A DNA stretch of 5,859 nt, from the NCBI GenBank assembly GCA_004555735.1, contig SFHH01000126.1, positions 1-5,859 on the forward strand, read 5' to 3'. The position numbers and the translations under genes were made by a program. The notes beneath the pieces are model-generated. The model made no database searches. It was not told the DNA's origin and saw nothing but the letters and a program-made list of their open reading frames with translations. This stretch comes from Acidaminococcus fermentans. Lineage in GTDB: Bacteria > Bacillota_C > Negativicutes > Acidaminococcales > Acidaminococcaceae. This document shows, in pieces, positions 1 to 5,675 of the stretch. The first letter of the stretch is position 1, and every line of letters begins with the position of its first letter.

Positions 1-17
1 GGTTCTACACCTTCAAA

Positions 18-43
18 AGAACCTGGCCATGGGGACAGGTTCT
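18..43. repeat. REP-like palindrome (AGAACCTG/CAGGTTCT inverted repeat)
   Basis: AGAACCTG at 18-25 is the exact reverse complement of CAGGTTCT at 36-43. The 10-base spacer can add two more C-G pairs (27-28 with 33-34), giving a hairpin with a small loop. A second copy of the right arm, GGTTCTA, lies at 1-7 and repeats 38-44 directly, so the left arm can pair with either. Read on the minus strand the element contains AGAACCTGTCCCC, a sequence type I recall from REP elements linked to REP-associated tyrosine (Y1) transposases. That link is from memory and is not shown here. There is no T-run beside it, so it is unlikely to be a plain terminator. Confidence 0.5.
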
Positions 44-52
44 ATCCAACGG

Positions 53-80
53 CTCGAGACTCACGACTCGAGACCCGAGA
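53..80. repeat. Degenerate heptanucleotide tandem repeat, four units
   Basis: Four consecutive 7-base units are visible: CTCGAGA (53-59), CTCACGA (60-66), CTCGAGA (67-73) and CCCGAGA (74-80). Units 1 and 3 are identical. Unit 2 differs from them at two positions and unit 4 at one. The tract lies between the REP-like palindrome and the terminator, outside any gene. Function is unknown. The pattern resembles short heptanucleotide tandem repeats that vary in copy number between strains in several bacteria. Confidence 0.6.
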
Positions 81-84
81 CCTC

Positions 85-133
85 AAAAAGGGGCTGTTGT
101 ATGTGTGAAAATCTCACACATGCAACAGCCCCT
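85..133 (-). terminator. Intrinsic terminator of the dehydrogenase gene, possibly bidirectional
   Basis: Bases 89-99 (AGGGGCTGTTG) pair with 123-133 and 101-108 (ATGTGTGA) pair with 114-121. One non-Watson-Crick pair (100/122) separates them and the loop is five bases (109-113). The stem is therefore about 20 bp and starts about 10 bases after the dehydrogenase stop codon. On the minus strand it is followed by TTTTT (89-85), the expected U-run. On the plus strand it is followed by a T-rich stretch (134-149), so it may also stop transcription arriving from the left. Confidence 0.9.
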
Positions 134-142
134 CTTTCGATT

Positions 143-1111
143 TTATTTTCCATAGACCTCAGGATTGACCACCTGGGGCCATTTTTCGCCCCTGCATACG
201 GCCACACAGCCTTTGGCACAGGCCAGGCAGCTGGCGCCCATAGATTCTGGCGTAAGGGCTGCACAGTGAGGTGTCATGATCAGATGGGGAGCCTGGAGCA
301 ATGGCTGCTCCGGAGGCACTGGTTCCTGGCTGAATACGTCTACGCCGGCTCCGGCAATGATTCCGTCCTGCAGCGCTTTGGCTAAATCCCCTTCACTGAC
401 CACTTCTCCCCGGCTGGTATTGATCAGGAATGCGGTTGGTTTCATCATTTGCAGTTCTGGCAGAGAAATCATATGCCGGGTCGTTGCTAAGAGAGGGACA
501 TGGAGAGTCACAAAATCACTGTTTTGCAAAAGTTCCGTCAGACTTTCTGCAAAAACGCAGCCTGCCTGTTCCACTTTCTCCCGATTGTGGGAATGGCTGT
601 ATCCCAAGCATTCCATCCCCAGAGCATGACAGAACTGGGCCACGATTTTCCCAATAGCACCGGTCCCGATGATGCCCACCGTCTTTCCTTCCAATTCTGT
701 GGGCGGTTCTGCATCCCGGATTGGCCAATTTCCCTGCCGTACCCCCTGGTCCATATCCGGCAACCTTTTGGCACAGGCAAACAGCAGAGCCAGGGTATGC
801 TCTGCCACGGCCCGGCTGTTGGTTCCCGGCGTCACGACAACCGGGATATGGTGCCGCGTAGCGCAGGCAATGTCTATATTATCGTACCCCACACCAGTCC
901 GGCCAATGACCTTCAGATTCCTGCACTGGTCGATGATAGCCGCGTCACAAAGGCCCAGGCGGTTGATATACGCATCCGCCATTTTTAATTCTGACAGATA
1001 CGTTTGCGGTTCATTGGAATCTGCCACAAAAACTTCAAAGTGCGCTTCTTCCAGGTATTGGATGGCTTCCTCCGGAATCCTATTGGAAATCACAACCTTC
1101 ATCAGGATCAT
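143..1111 (-). CDS. D-2-hydroxyacid dehydrogenase, NAD(P)-dependent (phosphoglycerate dehydrogenase-like family)
   Basis: Predicted cytoplasmic oxidoreductase interconverting a 2-oxoacid and a (D)-2-hydroxyacid. Numbered from the second possible Met (base 1102, 319 aa), it shows the family layout: an N-terminal catalytic part, the dimer-contact region GRTGVGYDNID near 68-77, a Rossmann domain with GTGAIG at 146-151, then the catalytic triad Arg230 (INTSRG), Glu259 (SQEP) and His279 (TPHCAA). Length is normal for the family. The residue that usually is Asp at the end of the second Rossmann strand is Ser169 (GYSHSHNR), so NADP(H) use or relaxed coenzyme choice is possible. Four Cys (292, 295, 299, 303) cluster near the C-terminus. 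Start choice is uncertain: ATG at 1111 has only AGAAAG three bases ahead, whereas ATG at 1102 has AGAAG nine bases ahead and gives the more usual MKVVIS beginning. It follows the aminotransferase gene by 54 bases with no clear terminator or promoter, so the two are probably co-transcribed. The exact substrate cannot be told from sequence. Confidence 0.93.
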   Translation of the reverse strand: MILMKVVISNRIPEEAIQYLEEAHFEVFVADSNEPQTYLSELKMADAYINRLGLCDAAIIDQCRNLKVIGRTGVGYDNIDIACATRHHIPVVVTPGTNSRAVAEHTLALLFACAKRLPDMDQGVRQGNWPIRDAEPPTELEGKTVGIIGTGAIGKIVAQFCHALGMECLGYSHSHNREKVEQAGCVFAESLTELLQNSDFVTLHVPLLATTRHMISLPELQMMKPTAFLINTSRGEVVSEGDLAKALQDGIIAGAGVDVFSQEPVPPEQPLLQAPHLIMTPHCAALTPESMGASCLACAKGCVAVCRGEKWPQVVNPEVYGK

Positions 1112-1165
1112 CTTCTTTCTTGAACTTGCAGAAACACAGCAGATTTTCTGTCTTTCCGGCAGGCT

Positions 1166-2374
1166 TCATCCATTCCTCCTGATTTCCCGAGCCATTTCCC
1201 GGATCCGCCGGAATCCTTCCCGGAGATTTTCATCAGAAGCTGCATACGAAAAACGCACATAGCTGTCCGACATTTCATCAAGACCGATGGCAGGGACCGT
1301 AGCCACGTATTTTTCTTCCAACAGCTTCCGGCTGAAGGCGCTTCCCGTCAGCCCCAGGCCACGGACATCGACCATGATATAAAAGGCCCCCTGAGGAGGG
1401 ATGTAGGATAGACCAGGGATTCTATCCAGCTCTTCCATGACCAGTTGCCGCCGCTTAGCCAGCTGATCCAGCATCATCTGTACCTGGAGACGGGTCAAAG
1501 GAGAATCCATAGCTTCCGCCAGAGCTACCTGGATGAAAGCGGGAGAGCAAGTGGTGGAATACTGGTGGCATCGGAGCAATACTGGCAGCCAATCCGCCGG
1601 CAGGCAGATATAGCCCATCCTCCAGCCCGTCATGGCAAAGGTCTTGGAAAAGCCATTGACGATGATGGCTCTTTCCTTCATACCAGGAAAGGAGGCTACA
1701 GAATAGAATCGTGCCCCGTCATAGACCATCCGGCTGTAAATTTCATCAGAAAGGATCAGGAAATTGTATTTTTGGGCCAATTGGCAGACTTTGGACAAGG
1801 TTTCATAAGACAGAACAGCTCCCGTGGGATTGCAGGGATTGTTCAGCACCAGCATCTTTGTCCGAGGCGTGATAAGTTTTTCCAGAGCGCCCGGATCCAG
1901 CTGGAATCCGTTCTTTGCATCCAGGTAAAGGGGTACCAGGGTTGCTCCGCATAAGCCGGTCAAAGCCTTATACGTCACGAAAGCCGGCATGGGAACGATG
2001 ATTTCATCCCCCGGCCCTGCAAAAGTCAGCATGGCATTGTTCAATGCTTCTGCCGCACTGCTGGTGACCAGGATTTCCGTATCCGGATCATAATGGACCC
2101 CTGTGAATTCCTCCGTGTAACGGCTGATTTCCTGTTCCAGAGGCCCATATCCCTTATTGGAAGGATAATGGGTGTAGTTGTTGGTGATGGCCCGGATGGC
2201 CGCTTCCTTGATATCAGAAGGCGTATTGAAATTCGGTTCCCCTGCGCTGAAGCGGATCACCGTTTTCCCTTCTTTTTCCAGTTCTGCCGCCCGGTTCGAA
2301 TAGGCCCGGATCAAGGAAGCGGGTACCCGTTCCATCCGCTCCGTACCTTGTCTGAAATCATATCCCTGATACAT
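1166..2374 (-). CDS. PLP-dependent class I/II aminotransferase (AspC/AAT subgroup I-gamma-like)
   Basis: Fold-type I aminotransferase, 402 aa, the usual length. It is predicted to move an amino group between an amino acid and a 2-oxoacid in the cytoplasm. Visible landmarks: substrate-side FSAGEPNFNTP (42-52), YPSNKGYGPLE (70-80), the NNPCNPTGA segment with Asn182, Asp210 and Tyr213 in SDEIYS (pyridine-ring contacts), the PLP-binding Lys244 in GFSKTFAMTGWRMGY with phosphate-binding Arg252, and Arg374 in YVRFSYA for the substrate carboxylate. All key residues are present, so it should be active. The first ATG is well supported by AAGGAGGG (2388-2381) six bases upstream. The next Met (residue 14) has no such site. 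The family covers aspartate, alanine, aromatic and branched-chain enzymes, and I cannot assign a substrate. The gene directly precedes a 2-hydroxyacid dehydrogenase, which could reduce the 2-oxoacid product. Confidence 0.93.
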   Translation of the reverse strand: MYQGYDFRQGTERMERVPASLIRAYSNRAAELEKEGKTVIRFSAGEPNFNTPSDIKEAAIRAITNNYTHYPSNKGYGPLEQEISRYTEEFTGVHYDPDTEILVTSSAAEALNNAMLTFAGPGDEIIVPMPAFVTYKALTGLCGATLVPLYLDAKNGFQLDPGALEKLITPRTKMLVLNNPCNPTGAVLSYETLSKVCQLAQKYNFLILSDEIYSRMVYDGARFYSVASFPGMKERAIIVNGFSKTFAMTGWRMGYICLPADWLPVLLRCHQYSTTCSPAFIQVALAEAMDSPLTRLQVQMMLDQLAKRRQLVMEELDRIPGLSYIPPQGAFYIMVDVRGLGLTGSAFSRKLLEEKYVATVPAIGLDEMSDSYVRFSYAASDENLREGFRRIREMAREIRRNG

Positions 2375-2426
2375 GGAAATCCCTCCTTCGCCTTTCCATC
2401 TGCACGCACACCCATTTTCTCCTGAA
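2375..2426 (-). other. Leader between terminator and aminotransferase start; no clear promoter
   Basis: If the terminator is efficient, the aminotransferase gene needs its own promoter in this stretch or overlapping the hairpin. I find no convincing -35/-10 pair: TTGGTT and TTGCAC are weak -35 candidates, and neither has a TATAAT-like box at 16-18 bases. The only clear signal is the Shine-Dalgarno site near the start codon. Read-through from the upstream unit, or a promoter that needs an activator, are both possible. Confidence 0.45.
2381..2388 (-). promoter_or_regulatory. Strong ribosome binding site of the aminotransferase gene
   Basis: On the minus strand AAGGAGGG lies six bases before the ATG at 2374. 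This near-perfect Shine-Dalgarno match fixes the start at residue 1 rather than at the internal Met14. Confidence 0.85.
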
Positions 2427-2474
2427 CCAAAAACAAAAGAAGGGGCTGTGCAACCCTCTGCTCACATCCCCTTC
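2427..2474 (-). terminator. Intrinsic terminator between the amidohydrolase and aminotransferase genes
   Basis: On the minus strand GAAGGGG (2474-2468) pairs exactly with CCCCTTC (2445-2439). After one mismatch (2467/2446), TGTG (2466-2463) pairs with CACA (2450-2447), leaving a 12-base loop. The run TTTTGTTTTTGG follows directly. The stem starts about 20 bases after the M20 stop codon. An overlapping alternative pairs GGGACTGTG (2488-2480) with CACAGCCCC (2450-2442) with one mismatch, so the hairpin could be larger or switch shape. It probably ends, fully or partly, the transporter-amidohydrolase transcript. Confidence 0.8.
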
Positions 2475-2494
2475 TCCGCCACAGTCCCATTCTC

Positions 2495-3676
2495 CTATTT
2501 TCCCGGATGGGGTACAGTGGCCGCAAATTCTTCCTGTATGTCTTTCCGCAAGGCCGCATCCGTCAAAATATCCAATGCTGTCATAGCCAGTCCCTGGGCT
2601 CCCAGAAGGGCAGCCTGGTCCCCTTTAGGGGAACCTGCCGCTTCTCGGAATTCTGCTGTATGGGAATTCACCGAAGGATCGGCAATGGACAGATATTCAT
2701 GGATAGCCGGCACCACCATGGAAACATTCCCGATATCGGAAGAGCCCACCGGTACCTTGGGATCCGGATAGTGCATTTCGATGCCCAGCCGTGCCATATT
2801 CTTTTTAAAAGTTTCCCCCATAGCATGGTTAGGATACCGTTCTGCGTAGGGAGCATGGTCCATGCTGATCTTTACTTTGGCCCCGATCATCTCCGCGGAA
2901 ACCTTGGCCAATCGCTTCAGATCTTCGACCATCTTCAGCAGATAGCTGATGGTCTGGGCCCGGACGGTAAATTCACAGGCTGCATAATCCGGAATGACAT
3001 TGGAAGCCTTCCCTCCCGAAGTAATGATACCGCTGATCCGGGCATCCGATTTCCAGGTCTGCCGGGACACGTCCACCGCATTGAACAGATTGATGACTCC
3101 CTGGAGAGCATTTATCCCCGTACTAGGATCCGAGGAATGAGCCGCTTTCCCGAAATATTCCGCCTTGAACGAAGTAGAAGCAAGCCCGCCCCGGCAAATC
3201 AGATTCTTCGTCGACGGGTGGATCATCATGGCATAATCGATATCGTCGAATACATGCCGCTCCACCATGAAGATCTTTCCGCCACCCCCTTCTTCCGCAG
3301 GAGTCCCCAACACCACCAGGGTCCCTGCCAGTTCCGGCATCAGCTGGGACAGAGCCAGGCCGGCCCCCACCGCAGCTGTCGCGATGATATTATGGCCACA
3401 GCCATGCCCCACTCCCGGCAGAGCATCGTATTCCGCCAAAATTGCGATTACTGGACCTTTTTCCTTTCCCGGGAAAACTGCCTTATAGGCCGTATCCATC
3501 CCCGCAAAGGGCATCTCCACAGAAAACCCGTATTTTTTCAGCAGCTCGGTCTGCCAGCGGGCGGCCTGTACTTCCTGGAAACCCAGCTCCGGATGGTCAT
3601 GGATGGCATGGCTCAGCTGCAACAGTTCATCCTTGTGATCCTGTACCCAACCTGTGATTTTCTCTTTTTGATCCAT
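2495..3676 (-). CDS. M20-family amidohydrolase/peptidase (AbgB / ACY1-like-2 type)
   Basis: Predicted cytoplasmic, metal-dependent hydrolase of 393 aa that cuts an amide bond in a small substrate such as a dipeptide, an N-acyl amino acid or a p-aminobenzoyl-glutamate-like compound. Visible motifs: HDHPELGFQE (26-35), AEYDALPGVGHGCGHN (81-96) with the likely metal ligands Cys93 and His95, the Glu128-Glu129 pair in PAEEGGGG, His153 in MIHPS, the dimerisation-domain GKAAHSSDP with His180, GSSDIGNVS (311-319), and a C-terminal His339 in NSHTAEF. The Cys-Gly-His and Glu-Glu pattern points to the M20D/AbgB side of the family. There is no signal peptide. The start at 3676 is chosen because a strong site, GGAGGAGGAG, lies just upstream and the ATG overlaps the stop of the preceding ATPase gene (TAATG). 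The frame stays open back to 3784, but that would add 36 residues unlike the family and overlap the ATPase. Tight coupling to the importer suggests that it processes the imported compound. Substrate is not determined. Confidence 0.93.
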   Translation of the reverse strand: MDQKEKITGWVQDHKDELLQLSHAIHDHPELGFQEVQAARWQTELLKKYGFSVEMPFAGMDTAYKAVFPGKEKGPVIAILAEYDALPGVGHGCGHNIIATAAVGAGLALSQLMPELAGTLVVLGTPAEEGGGGKIFMVERHVFDDIDYAMMIHPSTKNLICRGGLASTSFKAEYFGKAAHSSDPSTGINALQGVINLFNAVDVSRQTWKSDARISGIITSGGKASNVIPDYAACEFTVRAQTISYLLKMVEDLKRLAKVSAEMIGAKVKISMDHAPYAERYPNHAMGETFKKNMARLGIEMHYPDPKVPVGSSDIGNVSMVVPAIHEYLSIADPSVNSHTAEFREAAGSPKGDQAALLGAQGLAMTALDILTDAALRKDIQEEFAATVPHPGK

Positions 3677-4674
3677 TACGCTTCTCCTCCTCCAGCAAGC
3701 CGATGACAGGCAGCAAAATGCCCTCTTCCATATTCCTTCATCTGCGGTTTTTCCATTTTGCAGATATCCTTGGCAAATGGACATCTTTTATAAAAGACAC
3801 AGCCCTTTGGCAAATCGATGGGTGTCGACGGCGTATCTCCGTTGATGGCCGGATCCTGCAGAGGCTCCCCCAATACAGGGACCGATGCAAACAGCGCTTT
3901 GGTATAGGGATGCAGCGGATTGGCAAAGATGGCTTTTTCATCCGCGATTTCCACTAAAGTCCCCAGATACATCACGCCGATCCGGTCACTGATGTATTTG
4001 ACGACTGCCAGGTTATGGGCAATAAAAAGGTAAGAAAGTTGGAATTCTTCCCGGATTTCCAGGAGTAGATTCAAAATCTGGGCTTGTATCGAGACATCCA
4101 GGGCAGAAACTGGTTCATCTGCGATGATGAAATCCGGATTCACAGCTAGGGCACGGGCAATGCTGATCCGCTGACGCTGGCCGCCGCTGAACTGATGAGG
4201 ATAGCGGTCAGCCTGTTCGGGACGGAGCCCCACCCGCTGCAGCAGGTAATATGTCTTGTCCTCCGCTTCTTTTTTGGTTGCGGCGATCTTATGGAACAGC
4301 AGTGCCTCGGAAATGATTTCCTTGACTGTCTGCCGCGGATTCAGCGAAGAATACGGATTCTGGAAAATCATCTGGATCCGCCGCCGGAAAGGCTGGAGAG
4401 CCTGGTCGTCCAAATGGCTGATATCGGTGCCGTCGAAAATGATTTTCCCTTCATCCGGTTCATAAAGACGGATCAGCGTCCGGGCCGTACTGGATTTCCC
4501 ACAGCCGGATTCTCCCACCAGGCTGAAGACTTCTCCTTTTTGGACGGTGAAGCTCACATCATTCACTGCGTGTACATATTTCTGTGCATGGCTGAACGGC
4601 CCTGAAGCGAACAGGCCCTTTTTCACAGGAAACCGTTTGGTCAGATGGTCGACTGCAATTAAAGGTTCTGGCAT
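3676..4674 (-). CDS. Peptide-type ABC importer ATP-binding protein, DppF/OppF-like
   Basis: Second ATPase of a peptide/nickel/opine-class ABC importer, 332 aa, acting on the cytoplasmic face of the membrane. Motifs in order: Walker A GESGCGKSS (54-62), Q-loop Gln105 (FQNPYSSLNP), signature FSGGQRQR (162-169), Walker B FIIADEP (182-188) and H-loop His220 (IAHNLAVV). The C-terminal oligopeptide/dipeptide transporter domain follows, with HPYTKALF (255-262) and four Cys: 292, 298, 305 and 323. This is the arrangement that binds a 4Fe-4S cluster in studied DppD/OppD-type ATPases. FQNPYSSLNPR and the GQ-type signature place it on the F side of the D/F pair. The start lies one base after the stop of the upstream ATPase gene, with GGGAG eight bases ahead of the ATG. 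Its last codons carry the ribosome binding site of the amidohydrolase gene. The transported compound cannot be read from the ATPases. Confidence 0.95.
   Translation of the reverse strand: MPEPLIAVDHLTKRFPVKKGLFASGPFSHAQKYVHAVNDVSFTVQKGEVFSLVGESGCGKSSTARTLIRLYEPDEGKIIFDGTDISHLDDQALQPFRRRIQMIFQNPYSSLNPRQTVKEIISEALLFHKIAATKKEAEDKTYYLLQRVGLRPEQADRYPHQFSGGQRQRISIARALAVNPDFIIADEPVSALDVSIQAQILNLLLEIREEFQLSYLFIAHNLAVVKYISDRIGVMYLGTLVEIADEKAIFANPLHPYTKALFASVPVLGEPLQDPAINGDTPSTPIDLPKGCVFYKRCPFAKDICKMEKPQMKEYGRGHFAACHRLAGGGEA
3684..3693 (-). promoter_or_regulatory. Ribosome binding site of the amidohydrolase gene, inside the ATPase C-terminus
   Basis: On the minus strand GGAGGAGGAG lies seven bases ahead of the ATG at 3676. 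The same bases encode the last Gly-Gly-Gly-Glu of the upstream ATPase. Together with the TAATG stop/start overlap this argues for translational coupling, and it decides the start codon. Confidence 0.85.
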
Positions 4675-4675
4675 A

Positions 4676-5668
4676 TCAGGATCTCCCTTCTGTATATAGA
4701 TGGCAGCATACCGTATGATGACCGTCTATGGAAATCTTCTCCGGTTCTTTCTCCAAGCAGATGCCTTTGCAGTGTCCACAGCGGGGGGCAAATTTGCAGC
4801 CTTTGGGCAGGTCGAACATACTGGGCACGATCCCTTTGATGGGTTCCAGCCGGTCTTCCGAATCCGTCATGGTCGGGATGGAATGGAGCAGTCCCTGGGT
4901 GTAGGGATGTTTGGCATGGAAAATGATATCCTCCATGGTCCCGCTTTCGATGACTTTGCCGCAGTACATGACGATGATATTCTCGGCAATCTGAGAAATC
5001 AGTGCAATATCATGGGTGATCATGATCAGCGAGCTGTGCTCCCGATGGACCAGCTCCTTCAATTCCCAGACAATCTGTGACTGGACCGTTACATCCAGCG
5101 CTGTGGTCGGCTCATCAGCAATGATCAGAGCCGGATTCGTAGCCAGCGCAATGGCGATGATCACACGCTGCCGCATCCCCCCACTGAACTGATGGGGATA
5201 TTCTTTCATCCGCTCTTCCGGAGAAGGGATCCCCACCAGTTTCAGTAGGGAAACCGCCTTATCCCAGCGCTCCTGTTTGCTCAGGTTCTTCTGGTGCAGC
5301 TCCAGGGATTCCAGCAGCTGCTCCCCGATGGTATACACTGGATTCAGGGAAGTCATAGGGTCCTGGAAAATCATGGAAATCTGATTTCCCCGGATCTTCT
5401 CCATTTCTTTTTCGTTTTTCTCCAGGATGTTCTCTCCGTTGAAGAGGATTTTCCCCCCGACGAATTTTCCCGGAGGATCCACCATCTTCATCAGGGAAAA
5501 ACCGGTGACGGATTTCCCGCAGCCGGATTCTCCTACCACACCCAGGATACCACCCCGTTTCAGTTTGAAACTGACCCCATCGACGGCTTTCACCACACCG
5601 CGGAAGGTGTAGAAATACGTTTTCAGGTCCTGTACATCCAACACATAATCTGTATCTGTCATGGTCAT
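4676..5668 (-). CDS. Peptide-type ABC importer ATP-binding protein, DppD/OppD-like
   Basis: First ATPase of the importer, 330 aa, expected to pair with the DppF/OppF-like subunit beneath the two permeases. Motifs: Walker A GESGCGKS (46-53), Q-loop Gln102 (FQDPMTSLNPVYTIGEQ, typical of the D subunit), signature FSGGMRQR (161-168), Walker B LIIADEP (181-187) and H-loop His219 (ITHDIALI). The C-terminal domain has HPYTQGLL (254-261) and Cys 291, 297, 304 and 321/322 in the positions used by the 4Fe-4S ligands of this family, plus an extra Cys300. Two starts are close together, at 5668 and 5662. AAGGCG lies three bases ahead of the first and nine ahead of the second, so the shorter form (328 aa) is equally possible. 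It follows the permease stop by seven bases and precedes the next ATPase by one base, so these genes form one operon. Confidence 0.95.
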   Translation of the reverse strand: MTMTDTDYVLDVQDLKTYFYTFRGVVKAVDGVSFKLKRGGILGVVGESGCGKSVTGFSLMKMVDPPGKFVGGKILFNGENILEKNEKEMEKIRGNQISMIFQDPMTSLNPVYTIGEQLLESLELHQKNLSKQERWDKAVSLLKLVGIPSPEERMKEYPHQFSGGMRQRVIIAIALATNPALIIADEPTTALDVTVQSQIVWELKELVHREHSSLIMITHDIALISQIAENIIVMYCGKVIESGTMEDIIFHAKHPYTQGLLHSIPTMTDSEDRLEPIKGIVPSMFDLPKGCKFAPRCGHCKGICLEKEPEKISIDGHHTVCCHLYTEGRS

Positions 5669-5675
5669 CGCCGCC

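Larger units (their letters stand above)
1..142. other. Non-coding tail downstream of the hydroxyacid dehydrogenase gene
   Basis: This stretch follows the TAA stop of the dehydrogenase gene and runs to the window edge. I find no credible gene here: the reading frames crossing it are short, low in protein-like composition and mostly antisense to the dehydrogenase. It holds three structures, listed separately: a REP-like palindrome (18-43), a degenerate heptanucleotide tandem repeat (53-80) and an intrinsic terminator (89-133). What lies to the left of base 1 is unknown. Confidence 0.75.

Noticed and set aside
29..385. A 118-codon plus-strand frame at the left edge
   Set aside because: It runs through the repeats and the terminator hairpin and then antisense through the dehydrogenase gene. 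No domain or ribosome binding site is visible.
1112..1165. Possible hairpin (CAGAAA/TTTCTG) between the aminotransferase and dehydrogenase genes as a terminator
   Set aside because: The stem is only six AT-rich pairs with no T-run after it on the minus strand, so it is unlikely to stop transcription.
2311..2559. An 82-codon minus-strand frame spanning the terminator before the aminotransferase gene, considered as a leader peptide
   Set aside because: It starts inside the M20 coding sequence, runs through the hairpin and overlaps the aminotransferase start. It has no convincing ribosome binding site or regulatory codon run.
2507..3706. A 399-codon open frame on the plus strand, antisense to the M20 gene
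   Set aside because: It mirrors a gene with clear metal-ligand motifs. Its translation is rich in His, Arg, Pro and Ile without any recognisable domain, as expected for an antisense shadow of a codon-biased gene.
3677..3784. A longer N-terminus for the M20 protein (36 extra residues)
   Set aside because: It overlaps the ATPase coding sequence, is Cys/Trp/Arg-rich and unlike the family, while the ATG at 3676 has a strong ribosome binding site and gives the normal length.
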